A program made the position numbers and the translations under genes. Below are positions 7,959-16,784 of a DNA stretch of 44,360 nt, in pieces (position 1 is the stretch's first letter; each line of letters begins with the position of its first letter). The notes beneath the pieces were generated by a model. That model saw nothing but the letters and a program-made list of their open reading frames with translations, was not told the origin of the DNA and searched no databases. The DNA comes from Chloroflexota bacterium (GTDB lineage Bacteria > Chloroflexota > Anaerolineae > Promineifilales > Promineifilaceae), in the NCBI GenBank assembly GCA_002746795.1, contig PDQY01000036.1:1-44360 (forward strand), written 5' to 3'.

Positions 7959-9305
7959 ATGACCAATCAGCTTCCCGTCACCAAGACAACGCTCGACAAT
8001 GGTCTGACGGTTGTTCTCAAAGAAATGCACCATGCACCCGTTACCAGTTTTATGATTTGGTACCGGGTGGGCAGCCGCCAGGAAACCCCCGGCATTACCG
8101 GCGTTTCCCATTGGGTGGAACACATGATGTTCAAGGGCACGCCCACGTTTCCCCAGGGCACGCTAGACCGTATGGTGTCCCGAGAGGGCGGGCATTGGAA
8201 TGCCTTCACCTGGCTCGATTTCACCGCCTATTACGAGACATTGCCAGCCAATCGAATTGATTTGGCGCTGCAATTAGAAGCAGACCGCATGGTCAACACG
8301 CAGATGTCGGAGGCGGCAGTCGAGTCTGAACGGCAGGTGATTTTGGCAGAACGGGGCATGTATGAAAATGATCCGCACTTTTCACTCAACGAAGAGCTAA
8401 CGTCAACGGCGTTTCGGGTGCATTCATACCGCCACGAGATCATTGGCGATGAGGTCGATTTGCGCTCGATGACACGCGCAGACTTGCTAAACCATTACCG
8501 ACACTACTATGTGCCGAATAACGCGGTGGCTGTGGTGGTTGGTGATTTTGAAACGGCCGTTATGCGTGAAAAGATCTGCCATCACTTCAATCCCATCCCC
8601 AGAGGCAAGCCACCCGAGCTTGTCACCCGCCAGGAACCGCCGCAAAAAGGTGAGCGCCGCCTCACCCTCGAAGGACCAGGCGACGCGCCCTATCTCACCG
8701 TTGCCTATCACGCTCCGGCTGCCACCCATCCCGATTATTTCCCCCTCACCCTGCTCAACGCCGCTTTCGCTGGCGGCAGCAGCTTAGGCATGTTTGGCAG
8801 CGCGGGTTCCAACAAAAGTTCTCGTTTATACAAAGCCCTGGTGGCCACCGAGTTAGCTGCTGGCGCTATAGGCGGCATGATGCCCACCATCGATCCCCAT
8901 CTGTACACCATCAGCGCCATCGTGAATAACGGCCGTTCCCTGCCAGAAGTAGAAGAAGCACTGTACGCTGAACTGGCTCGGTTGGCCGCAGAACCCATCA
9001 CGCAAGCCGAGCTAGACAAAGCCCTCAAACGCGCCAAAGCAGAATTCGTTATGGCAGGCGAGAGCATCACCGGGCAGACCCAGCTGCTAGGCATGGCAGA
9101 AACCATCACGGGTGATTACCGTTGGTTCGAGACCGTGCTGGACAAGCTGCAAGCCGTCACACTGGCCGACATCGAGCGCGTACGAGATCAATATTTGCGA
9201 AAGCGCAATCGGACAGTCGGCTGGTACCAGCCAGTTGAGCATCCAGATACCGGCGGGGAAGATAACGCCCATGGCTCTGCTGGCAACGCAGTCATGGTAA
9301 AATGA
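7959..9305 (+). CDS. M16 family zinc metallopeptidase
   Basis: 448 residues of the pitrilysin/processing-peptidase family. The inverted zinc motif HxxEH is HWVEH at residues 51-55 in the usual context HMMFKGTPTFPQG. The downstream Glu-rich helix (SERQVILAERG) supplies the third zinc ligand. Two M16 half-domains fit the length, as in bacterial PqqL/YmxG-type proteins. No signal peptide is visible, so it is probably cytoplasmic and degrades or processes peptides. The ATG has AAAGGA about 8 bases upstream. Many genomes carry two M16 genes in tandem; here there is one. Palindrome copies lie at 8552 and 8928, and a third at 9305 overlaps the last base of the stop codon. Confidence 0.94.
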   Translation: MTNQLPVTKTTLDNGLTVVLKEMHHAPVTSFMIWYRVGSRQETPGITGVSHWVEHMMFKGTPTFPQGTLDRMVSREGGHWNAFTWLDFTAYYETLPANRIDLALQLEADRMVNTQMSEAAVESERQVILAERGMYENDPHFSLNEELTSTAFRVHSYRHEIIGDEVDLRSMTRADLLNHYRHYYVPNNAVAVVVGDFETAVMREKICHHFNPIPRGKPPELVTRQEPPQKGERRLTLEGPGDAPYLTVAYHAPAATHPDYFPLTLLNAAFAGGSSLGMFGSAGSNKSSRLYKALVATELAAGAIGGMMPTIDPHLYTISAIVNNGRSLPEVEEALYAELARLAAEPITQAELDKALKRAKAEFVMAGESITGQTQLLGMAETITGDYRWFETVLDKLQAVTLADIERVRDQYLRKRNRTVGWYQPVEHPDTGGEDNAHGSAGNAVMVK

Positions 9306-9359
9306 ACGGCCGTTTCCGGCATAAATTGTCAAGCCAATCACTAAATTCATGAATAAAAA

Positions 9360-11162
9360 ATGAAAACAATTATCAACTTCATCTACGACATCTTTCATGA
9401 CTTTTGGGGCACCGTGCGCAACGTCTCCGTCTACATCAGCCATGAAGAACGTCGCCTTTTGCTGCAATCCATTTTCATCGGCATTATCGTTTGGGCAGTC
9501 ATTTACCCGCTAAAAATTCTCGTCCATGAACTTTCGCATGAAATGCTGCATTGGCTGGAGCATGCGCCCACCCCCCTCGTCGTCTTCATCCCCCTTTGTG
9601 TGGGTGCCGTCATCGTCGCGGCCATCTCACTTTACAAAGCCTCCACCCTCTACTACCGAGACGATGATGGCCACATCCATGAACTCAATGATGTCGAAGG
9701 GGATGGATTAGAAAGAGCAATTTCCCTTTACTACAAATCCGAGCCAACCATTGAACAAACACTCACTGGCGAAGAAGGGGTTAAGGTACGCTGGAACCTG
9801 CCCACCTTCTCATTAGCGCTGCGCAAGTTCGCCGCCACGTTAGTCACCTTGACAAGCGGGGGCAGCGGCGGGCTGGAAGCCAGTGTATCACTTATCGGAG
9901 AGAGTATCGCAGCCGGTTTGTTCAAGCCGCGTCGCATAGGTCAAAAAGCAGCTGACAAACTCAGCGTGCTGCATCGCATTTGGCACTGGTGGCAGCCTGA
10001 CAATCCCGATGATTTGCAAACAGCCCAACTCAGTGGTGTGGCTGCAGCCGTAGCCGTGTTATTTGGCGCTCCCTTTGCCGCCGCCTTTTTTGCCACAGAA
10101 GTGATGTACCAGCGCCGACCACTTATCGAGAAATTGATCTACGCGTTAATATCAGCACTCATCGCTTACTTTTTGACCAACGTAGTCTCCATCGGTCATG
10201 CGCCGCTGTTTGTGGTTGATGTGCGTTATGTGCCCCCCTCCACTCCCAGTTATCTGGGCGTTCTCATCTTGATGGCCGCCGTTATCTCATTAGTCGCCAT
10301 CTTCTTCAGCCATTTGCGCAAACGGATGGCTCACGCCTTCCATTATACTGTGTCTAACCCCTATTCGCGTATGCTTTTGGGTGCGGTTCTCACCGGGGTT
10401 GTAGCTGTTTCTGTGGCCTGGCTTACCCAGCAGTTCGAGCTAACAGAAAACGGCTTGTCATTGGTGTTGGGCACGGGCGAAAGCGTTATCGATGCTGCTT
10501 TTGCTGGCGAACTAACTGTACTGGTGGCGCTCATTGCCCTGGTGGCGAAGATGTTTGCCACATTGTTTACGGTAAGTTCCGGTGGTTCCGCCGGTCTGCT
10601 CATCCCGTCCCTTTTCTTCGGCACCATGGTGGCCTCGATATTTGCCAGCTGGTTTGGTTATCAGCCCATGATGCTAATTGCCCCCGCCATGACAGCCAGC
10701 CTGGTTTCCATCGTCAATGTGCCGCTGGCAGCCATCTTGTTCACAGTGGAAATATTTGGGTCAGCCTACATGGTGCCCGCCTTGATTGTCCTGGTGGTAT
10801 GCGCCATTGTAGCCCATGACAACAGCATCTATCGCACGCAACGAGAATCGTATGATTCCCGCCAGATTTTGCCAGGAGTCAGTGTCCGCCGCGTCCGTAT
10901 TCCTGCTGCCTGGGAAGGAACCACGCTGATTGACCTGGATTTTCGTAAAAAGTTTGATTTGAATGTGATTGGGTTGCTGGAACGACGCGGTGATGATAAC
11001 CACCCCCACGTCCGCTTAGGCACAGCTTCTGCCACCATTTTGGAGGAGGGCGACCAATTGGTGGTTTTAGGCACGGATGAGAAGCTCGAAGATCTGGAAA
11101 CGGCCGTTATCCAACTACACACCAGCAAATTAGACGATATTATCAATGGAGAAGAAAGCTAA
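9360..11162 (+). CDS. ClC-family chloride channel/transporter with C-terminal TrkA-C domain
   Basis: 600 residues. The membrane core has about ten helices with the ClC selectivity blocks: GGSGGLEAS (167-175, with E173 at the place of the gating glutamate), FGAPFAAAFFATE (235-247) and GGSAGLLIPSLF (408-419). These are variants of GREGP, the helix-J region and GxFxP. A hydrophilic insert (about 100-150) lies before the first selectivity block. Residues ~505-585 form a TrkA-C/RCK-C-like regulatory domain, a fusion known in bacterial ClC proteins. It moves chloride across the cytoplasmic membrane; channel versus antiporter cannot be decided here. Its TAA overlaps the next ATG (TAATG), so the two genes are translationally coupled. 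Confidence 0.93.
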   Translation: MKTIINFIYDIFHDFWGTVRNVSVYISHEERRLLLQSIFIGIIVWAVIYPLKILVHELSHEMLHWLEHAPTPLVVFIPLCVGAVIVAAISLYKASTLYYRDDDGHIHELNDVEGDGLERAISLYYKSEPTIEQTLTGEEGVKVRWNLPTFSLALRKFAATLVTLTSGGSGGLEASVSLIGESIAAGLFKPRRIGQKAADKLSVLHRIWHWWQPDNPDDLQTAQLSGVAAAVAVLFGAPFAAAFFATEVMYQRRPLIEKLIYALISALIAYFLTNVVSIGHAPLFVVDVRYVPPSTPSYLGVLILMAAVISLVAIFFSHLRKRMAHAFHYTVSNPYSRMLLGAVLTGVVAVSVAWLTQQFELTENGLSLVLGTGESVIDAAFAGELTVLVALIALVAKMFATLFTVSSGGSAGLLIPSLFFGTMVASIFASWFGYQPMMLIAPAMTASLVSIVNVPLAAILFTVEIFGSAYMVPALIVLVVCAIVAHDNSIYRTQRESYDSRQILPGVSVRRVRIPAAWEGTTLIDLDFRKKFDLNVIGLLERRGDDNHPHVRLGTASATILEEGDQLVVLGTDEKLEDLETAVIQLHTSKLDDIINGEES

Positions 11163-11911
11163 TGCTATCAATTCTATTTGTCATGATTGGTTTATGGGTT
11201 AGTGTTTTGCTCAACGCCTTGGCAGACGATTGGCCTCGCCGTGAACCTTTATCCTGGCCCCACTGCCCCAATCCCGAATGCAGCCATCATTATGCCTTCA
11301 TCCACTGGCTTGGCATTAGCCGTCTCATGTGGGACAGCCCATGTCCAGAATGCAACACCCCAACGCGCAAACGGGTAGTGCTGGTGGAAGTAGCAACGGC
11401 CGTTATCTTTGCCACCATGCCCCTCTTTTTTAGCGACCCAGCTACGCTTGTGCTTTACAGCTTCTACATGGCAATTTTTATCCTCATCATCGTCATCGAC
11501 TTAGAAAACAGGCTCATCCTCGACATCGTCACCTATCCCGGCACAATCTTGGCACTGTTAGCCAGTGTGGTGCTGCCCAACCACAATTGGCTCTCTGCCC
11601 TGCTGGGAGCAGTGATTGGGTTCGTCATCTTCCTGGGCATCTACTGGCTGGCAAAAGTGACATTTGGCCAAGGAGCCATCGGCCAGGGAGATGTCAAACT
11701 TGCCATGATGATGGGAGCCATACTAGGCGTGCCCAGCATCCTGGCTGCGATTATCATCGGTATCGCGTTAGGAGGCGTTATCAGCGGCTTCTTGCTGGTA
11801 ACCCGCCTGGTCAACCGCAACACCTACTTACCTTACGGGCAATATCTCGCCATTGCCGCCATGATCATGATGGTGTGGGGGCCAACCATCAACACCTGGT
11901 GGCTGGAATAA
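11162..11911 (+). CDS. Prepilin peptidase (A24 family)
   Basis: 249 residues. A membrane aspartic peptidase that cleaves type IV prepilin-like leader peptides and, in many members, methylates the new N-terminus. The two catalytic aspartates are D113 in VIDLENRLILD and D177 in GQGDVKL, 64 residues apart as in known family members. The N-terminal cytoplasmic loop keeps two CxxC-type cysteine pairs (C35/C40 and C61/C64), typical of the bifunctional form. About seven further helices follow, with YLPYGQYL near the end. The start overlaps the ClC stop by one base. No pilin or secretion gene is nearby in the window, so its substrates are encoded elsewhere. Confidence 0.94.
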   Translation: MLSILFVMIGLWVSVLLNALADDWPRREPLSWPHCPNPECSHHYAFIHWLGISRLMWDSPCPECNTPTRKRVVLVEVATAVIFATMPLFFSDPATLVLYSFYMAIFILIIVIDLENRLILDIVTYPGTILALLASVVLPNHNWLSALLGAVIGFVIFLGIYWLAKVTFGQGAIGQGDVKLAMMMGAILGVPSILAAIIIGIALGGVISGFLLVTRLVNRNTYLPYGQYLAIAAMIMMVWGPTINTWWLE

Positions 11912-11918
11912 GGCACAC

Positions 11919-12803
11919 ATGTCTCCAATCATCATCCACTCAATTACCAACCTCAAAGAAATGGCTGAAGTTGAGCCGCTCGAGCAAATCATTTGGGGCA
12001 TTCCAGATATCGAAGTGACCTGCGCCCACACCTTACACGCTTTGGTGGAAAATGGCAGCTCACTCATTGGGGCTTATGATCAGGGGAACCTAATCGGCTT
12101 CGTCTTGGGCATTCCTGCCCTCACCCAAGACAAAACACGTCCCTTGACCCAACGCCTCAAAATGTATTCCTATATGGCTGGCGTGCTGCCCCGCTATCAA
12201 GGGCAAGGCATTGGGTATCGGCTCAAATTAGCCCAACGAGAAGATGCCTTACGCCAGGGATATGAACTCATCACCTGGACGTTCGACCCGCTCGAAAGCC
12301 TCAACGCCCATCTCAACATCGGCAAACTCGGCGCGACATGCCGCACCTATCACCGCCATTTCCACGGCGACTTAGGGGGGATCAATGCCGGGCTGCCCAC
12401 CGACCGTTTCCACGTAGCATGGTGGCTCAACAGGGACACCATAAAAGAGGAGGCTACTCGTCAAAAATGGCCAGAGCAACCCCGTTCCAAGCCAGCGTTA
12501 TCCTTGCCCATGCTCATCGCGCAAAACGCTATCATTCTCAACCCAGCTATCATCAACAGCGCCGGGTTCCCCATTCCGCCCGAAGCCACGGCGCCGCTTG
12601 CCGACCAATCCCTTGTCGAAATTCCAACCAACATCCGTGCCATCAAAGAGCAAGACCCCACCCTGGCAGAAACCTGGCGTTACCACACCCGTCAACTATT
12701 CGAGGCAGCTTTCGCTCAAGGCTATGCTGTCACAGATTTTGTGTATGAGATTGCGGAAAACGGCCGTTCCCGCAGCTACTATCTACTAACCATTAACCGT
12801 TGA
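11919..12803 (+). CDS. GNAT-superfamily acetyltransferase
   Basis: 294 residues resembling the predicted GNAT acetyltransferases of the COG3375 type. The acetyl-CoA loop is visible as LPRYQGQGIGYRLK (QGQGIG at 94-99). The family-typical stretch ITWTFDPLESLNAHLN follows, with KLGA just after it. The C-terminal third (about 190-294) carries the extension usual in this group. The acceptor substrate is unknown. The gene starts 7 bp after the prepilin peptidase stop codon, so it is probably in the same transcript, though a functional link is not evident. A palindrome copy lies at 12759 near the 3' end. Confidence 0.88.
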   Translation: MSPIIIHSITNLKEMAEVEPLEQIIWGIPDIEVTCAHTLHALVENGSSLIGAYDQGNLIGFVLGIPALTQDKTRPLTQRLKMYSYMAGVLPRYQGQGIGYRLKLAQREDALRQGYELITWTFDPLESLNAHLNIGKLGATCRTYHRHFHGDLGGINAGLPTDRFHVAWWLNRDTIKEEATRQKWPEQPRSKPALSLPMLIAQNAIILNPAIINSAGFPIPPEATAPLADQSLVEIPTNIRAIKEQDPTLAETWRYHTRQLFEAAFAQGYAVTDFVYEIAENGRSRSYYLLTINR

Positions 12804-12852
12804 AAATTTACCATCATCGTCAATCGAAATTTTTAACGTTACAATTCCTTCT

Positions 12853-13824
12853 GTGAAATGTATCATCCAAATTCCTTGTTATAACGAAGCAGAGACACTG
12901 GCCCAAACGGTATCAGACCTGCCGCGCACCATGCCAGGCATAGACATCCTGGAAGTAATGGTTATCGATGATGGCAGCGAAGACGACACCGTGGCTGTCG
13001 CCGAAGCGCTGGGCATTGACCACATCGTGCGCCATTCACGCAATCGCGGCCTGGCACGTGCCTTTCAAACGGGGCTAGACGCCTGCCTGCATTTAGGTGC
13101 CGACATCATCGTTAACACAGACGCCGACAACCAATATCCAGGGCACTATATTCCTGAGTTGGTGGCTCCCATCCTGGCTCATAAAGCAGACATTGTGATC
13201 AGCGACCGCCAGGTTACCCAAATTGCGCACTTCTCGCCGCTCAAACGCTTCTTGCAAAAGCTGGGTAGTTGGACCGTGCGTACTGTCAGCGGCACAAACG
13301 TGCCAGACGCCGCCAGCGGGTTTCGCGCCTACTCACAAGAGGCGGCGCTGCGGCTCAACATCCTCACCCGTTTTAGCTACACGCTGGAAACGATTATCCA
13401 GGCAGGCAAGCAAGGTCTTGCCATTGCCTGTATTCCTATTGAGGTGAATAAAACAGAACGGCCGTCACGCTTACAGAAAAACATGTGGCATTTCATCAAA
13501 TCACAGGCTGGCACGATGATGCGTCTATATGCCTTTTACGAGCCCCTGCGTACCTTTAGCTATATCGCCTTACCCTTTTTGCTGGCCGGACTTATCACCT
13601 GGCTGCGCTTCTTTTACTTTGTCCTCATTGGTGACAGTGGTACGGGGCGTTACATCCAGTCGATTACCATCGGCACGGGCTTGCTGCTGGTCGGAGTGAT
13701 CACGCTCCTCTTTGGTATCCAGGCCGACATCGCCAGCAAACATCGTCAGCTCACACAAGAAACATTGTACCGGTTGAAGAAACTTGGGTTGAAAACAGAA
13801 GGCGACAGGCAGAAGGCTGAATGA
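12853..13824 (+). CDS. GT2 family glycosyltransferase (dolichol/undecaprenyl-phosphate sugar synthase-like)
   Basis: 323 residues with a GTG start that places IIQIPCYNEAETL at the N-terminus, as expected for GT-A family 2 enzymes. The nucleotide-sugar and metal-binding motifs are IDDGS (38-42) and NTDAD (88-92). DAASGFRAYS matches the DPM1/DPMS-like acceptor region. Two C-terminal membrane helices (about 236-257 and 270-290) anchor the enzyme. It likely transfers a hexose from a nucleotide sugar to a polyprenyl phosphate or another membrane acceptor; which sugar cannot be told. It lies 49 bp after the acetyltransferase gene. A one-mismatch palindrome is at 13457. Confidence 0.92.
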   Translation: MKCIIQIPCYNEAETLAQTVSDLPRTMPGIDILEVMVIDDGSEDDTVAVAEALGIDHIVRHSRNRGLARAFQTGLDACLHLGADIIVNTDADNQYPGHYIPELVAPILAHKADIVISDRQVTQIAHFSPLKRFLQKLGSWTVRTVSGTNVPDAASGFRAYSQEAALRLNILTRFSYTLETIIQAGKQGLAIACIPIEVNKTERPSRLQKNMWHFIKSQAGTMMRLYAFYEPLRTFSYIALPFLLAGLITWLRFFYFVLIGDSGTGRYIQSITIGTGLLLVGVITLLFGIQADIASKHRQLTQETLYRLKKLGLKTEGDRQKAE

Positions 13825-13860
13825 CGGCAGAGTGGGGGCGTTCGGCTAGGCAAACGCAAA

Positions 13861-13906
13861 TGCTATCCCCTCAGCCAGCCAAGATTGATGTTGGCGGTTG
13901 ATAGCA
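13861..13906. terminator. Inverted repeat between convergent genes
   Basis: TGCTATC (13861-13867) pairs with GATAGCA (13900-13906), and part of the interior (AGCCAA/TTGGC) can pair too. It lies between the plus-strand glycosyltransferase and the minus-strand gene at 13955. No T-run follows, so terminator function is only possible. Confidence 0.35.
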
Positions 13907-13954
13907 AATCAACATGAGCTGGTGTCACCCGATGTGAAGGCCTAAGGCAGCAGC

Positions 13955-14536
13955 TCACGGTATCTGGTGGATCAAAAACGTCAATGCCAGCGAAATCAGG
14001 TGGGGCTGCTGAAAGCGGTTCTCGGGGAAGGTGATGTCATAATCATAATCACCAACAACGCGGCGAATTTTGCCCAAGGTTTCATCGCAAGCATCCATGA
14101 GATCTGCGTAGACAGCGAGGTTAGTCGGGGCGTTAGCACACAACACAAACGTAGACACCTGAGAACGGCCGTTACCCCTCTCACCTAGCACCAACCAACG
14201 CTCCCCCTCCACCTCCACCGTAAAGTACGGCAAGGTTTCTTCCCCATCAGGATCTTTAGGGGTATGTTTCGTGATAATGGCATACACCGCATGATCATGG
14301 ATCAAGGCATAGCCAATCCGTCCTTGCCCTTGTTTGCCCGTCGATTCAACACCAGGGAAATCCAAAGTGGCTAGCAGGTCACCGCCGGGGGTCGTGATAC
14401 GGATTTTGGAATCCTCAGCTTCTTGCCACGGGGCACCACATTCACCAACCAGGAGCAAAACGCCCTGGTCATCGTAAAAATGACACCGCTGCAACAGCTC
14501 AGAATGCGGCTCTAAAAAACGAATCCCAAATTCCAT
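13955..14536 (-). CDS. Conserved-looking cytoplasmic protein of unknown function
   Basis: 193 residues with no signal peptide or membrane helix, predicted mostly beta-strand (alternating patterns such as VLLLVGECG and LPYFTVEVEGERWLVLGE). A final stretch (YDYDITFPENRFQQPH) is followed by a hydrophobic helix. The pattern is loosely like the tubby/LURP-one beta-barrel fold, but I cannot support that assignment. It lies 39 bp downstream of the EamA transporter on the same strand, so the two are probably co-transcribed. A palindrome copy at 14164 lies within the gene and encodes Asn-Gly-Arg. Confidence 0.75.
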   Translation of the reverse strand: MEFGIRFLEPHSELLQRCHFYDDQGVLLLVGECGAPWQEAEDSKIRITTPGGDLLATLDFPGVESTGKQGQGRIGYALIHDHAVYAIITKHTPKDPDGEETLPYFTVEVEGERWLVLGERGNGRSQVSTFVLCANAPTNLAVYADLMDACDETLGKIRRVVGDYDYDITFPENRFQQPHLISLALTFLIHQIP

Positions 14537-14575
14537 ATTAACAAAATTGTACAGAGCAACGGGGAAACCGACAAA

Positions 14576-15496
14576 TTAGACTCCCTCTCGTCGCCCAATC
14601 TGCACCAACAGCGTGCCCACAACCACCGTCGCCAATCCCAAAAGCTCACGACCACTTATCGTCTCGCCCAAAAATAGCAGCGCCAAAACAGCAATTTGCA
14701 CCGTCATCGTGTTGTTGATCACAGCTGATTCCACTGCCGGCAGCGTACGCAAGGTATGATTCCACAAGGTGAAAGCGGCAGCAGTGTGAACCACAGCCAG
14801 CCAGGCAATCACCACCCAACTTTGTCCACTCAGGGTAGGGATCCCCTCCAGAATGACACCAGCAGCCAGCATAATGAGCGCCCCCACCCCCATGCTGATT
14901 ACCGTCACAGTCAGGGGCTTAATGGCGTTCGCTCGATTGACATAACGTCCCAAAACTGAGGAGACTGCATTAGCCGACATCGTCACCAGCGCCGCCACAA
15001 CACCTATCCACTGCGCTTCTTCCAAGCCAAACGGGTAAAAGTAGACCACTGCCCCCGCCAGAGCAATAATTATGCCCAGCCATTGGCCGCCATTGGGTCG
15101 TTCACCGAGAATGAAGATACCGATTAATGCCACGAAAACGACCGTGAAGTTCAGAATCAAGGTAACCGTAACTGCCGGTGCATGCGCCAACGCCACAAAC
15201 TGCGAGCCTTGCGTCACGGCATAATACATCATGCCCAGCAGCACTAATCGTCCCCAATCCCCCCACGTCAACCTCTTCACAGATGACGGGACACGAAACA
15301 CACCTTCATTTGTTTCTGACTGTCGCCATAAAAAGGGCAGCAGCACCAAAAACGCCAACAGATAACACAAACCGGCAAAGACCAACGGTGAAATCTCTTC
15401 CAGACCAAATTTAATCAACACCCAGGCGGTAGACCAGAGGAACGTAACAAATAATGCCTGGAGAACAGCTCGTAAATGGGGGGTAATTTTAGACAA
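14576..15496 (-). CDS. EamA-family (DMT superfamily) transporter
   Basis: 306 residues with ten hydrophobic helices in two homologous halves, each an EamA domain. Typical pieces are FVTFLWSTAWVLIKFGLEE near the N-terminus and FLGETISGRELLGLA in the second half. Members export or import small metabolites such as amino acids or nucleotides; the substrate is not predictable. ATG start, no strong ribosome site seen. The intergenic stretch upstream (15497-15670) holds its promoter opposite that of msrA, and includes a short 7-bp tandem repeat near 15508. Confidence 0.93.
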   Translation of the reverse strand: MSKITPHLRAVLQALFVTFLWSTAWVLIKFGLEEISPLVFAGLCYLLAFLVLLPFLWRQSETNEGVFRVPSSVKRLTWGDWGRLVLLGMMYYAVTQGSQFVALAHAPAVTVTLILNFTVVFVALIGIFILGERPNGGQWLGIIIALAGAVVYFYPFGLEEAQWIGVVAALVTMSANAVSSVLGRYVNRANAIKPLTVTVISMGVGALIMLAAGVILEGIPTLSGQSWVVIAWLAVVHTAAAFTLWNHTLRTLPAVESAVINNTMTVQIAVLALLFLGETISGRELLGLATVVVGTLLVQIGRREGV

Positions 15497-15670
15497 GATA
15501 GTTTAGCGATGAGAGATGAGAGATGGGCGGTTGCCTTACCAGACACCCTCCAATCTTTCCCCTCTTGTTTTTTATCAATTTAACTTGTATCTGCACCCTC
15601 AAACGATAATATGAATCGTTGATTCTGGCAATGGGAAAACGGACATTCAACTTAATGTTCTTTAAACAAC

Positions 15671-16285
15671 ATGGCGCTCCATTTCCCCATCAGTTACACT
15701 GGTCGTAAACTGTGGTCAACGAGGATGAAAAGGATGAAGAATTCAGCAACAAAAGAGGTCATTACGCTTGGCGGCGGCTGTTTTTGGTGTTTAGAGGCTG
15801 TCTATGATGATTTAATGGGCGTCAAGTCTGTTGTTTCCGGTTATGCAGGTGGGCATGTTCCCCACCCGACTTATGAGCAGGTTTGCACCAAAACGACCGG
15901 ACATGCGGAAGTGGTTCAAGTGACATTTGATACAACGGTTATTTCGCTTCGTGATGTTTTGGAGATATTTTTCACTATTCATGATCCAACGACATTAAAC
16001 CGGCAAGGCAACGATGCGGGTCCCCAATATCGCTCTGTTATTTACTACCATGACGATGACCAGAAAGCGCTGGCGGAAACTATGATTTCTGAGCTGAATG
16101 CGGCGCAAATTTGGTCTGATGCCATCGTTACTGAAGTGGAACCGCTTGACGTTTTTTATGCGGCTGAAGATTATCATCAAGATTACTTTAAACGCAATCC
16201 GTACCAACCTTATTGCCAGATTGTTGTCGCTCCCAAAGTTGCCAAGTTTCGTAAGCGATTTGGTCATAAACGTAAGGATCGATGA
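15671..16285 (+). CDS. msrA: Peptide-methionine (S)-S-oxide reductase MsrA
   Basis: Reduces methionine-S-sulfoxide in proteins and free methionine. The catalytic block GGGCFWCLEAVYDDL holds the nucleophilic Cys (C37) and a second Cys (C40). GVKSVVSGYAGG, TGHAEVVQVTFD and the C-terminal YHQDYFKRNP complete the family signature. The full reading gives 204 residues. In-frame ATGs at 15725 and 15734 would give about 186 or 183 residues, closer to the usual size, and the extra N-terminal ~20 residues are not typical of the family. The true start may therefore be one of these. It is monocistronic; the sensor array begins 499 bp downstream. Confidence 0.95.
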   Translation: MALHFPISYTGRKLWSTRMKRMKNSATKEVITLGGGCFWCLEAVYDDLMGVKSVVSGYAGGHVPHPTYEQVCTKTTGHAEVVQVTFDTTVISLRDVLEIFFTIHDPTTLNRQGNDAGPQYRSVIYYHDDDQKALAETMISELNAAQIWSDAIVTEVEPLDVFYAAEDYHQDYFKRNPYQPYCQIVVAPKVAKFRKRFGHKRKDR

Positions 16286-16370
16286 TGACGTAACATACAG
16301 AATGACCTCGTCAGTTTCAAGGAGCGGAAAGAAAATGATTTTGTCGTATGATTGAATGCTCGTTCCTTAG
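16285..16370 (+). repeat. Copy D of the ~90-bp hairpin repeat
   Basis: It aligns with copy E at 36060-36140 through ACAGAATG, TCGTCAGTTTCAAGGA (TCATCAGTTTCAAAGGA in E), a CGTAT-ATTGAATG block and a terminal CGTTCCTTAG. It is more decayed than copies B and C. It begins at the msrA stop codon and lies about 415 bp upstream of the first sensor gene. Confidence 0.65.
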
Positions 16371-16784
16371 ACGCCCGGAGCAGGAAACCCAATTGGGTTC
16401 AGGGACGGCCACGCAATCAGTTTCCCTTCATTTTTTGCAGAAAGGGACTATTTTCCCATCATATCCACGGCTACAGTCACGCCTTCTTCACGTGAACAAT
16501 CATGCGCTATGCTATTATGAACAAGTAATATTTTTTGTAAGAGAAGAAGAGGGATTAAGGGTAAGACCCGTTTCTATAACGTTTTTATTGTATTGGTAAT
16601 CTCATTCACAATTAAAGCGGTAAATCCTTACCAAAAGTACCATTCTACATCGTACTAATCACAGTTAAAATTGATGGTAACAATGAACTTTCTAATCAAT
16701 TATCAATAAGCTAATTGTATGTATTGTATCGGTAGACCAAAGATTTTTTGCATCAAACATGCAGTGTAAAAGGGAAGCGTTGAT
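16286..16784. other. Intergenic region upstream of the sensor array
   Basis: 499 bp with no supported gene. It carries repeat copy D, a probable inverted copy F (about 16600-16675) and a 7-bp inverted repeat AATTGAT/ATCAATT (16669-16675/16695-16701). The promoter of the first sensor transcript should be in its AT-rich last 120 bp. I could not fix the -10/-35 boxes with confidence. Confidence 0.55.
16600..16675 (-). repeat. Probable decayed copy F of the hairpin repeat, inverted
   Basis: AGTACCATTCTACAT (about 16637-16650) followed by ACTAATCACAGTTAA matches the conserved block of copies B and C (AGTACCATTCCACAA, then TTAACCGTCAG). The hairpin part is not clearly kept. It lies about 110 bp upstream of the first sensor gene. 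Confidence 0.4.

Noticed and set aside
15508..15526. Short 7-bp tandem repeat upstream of the EamA gene
   Set aside because: Fewer than three units; too short to be more than replication slippage.
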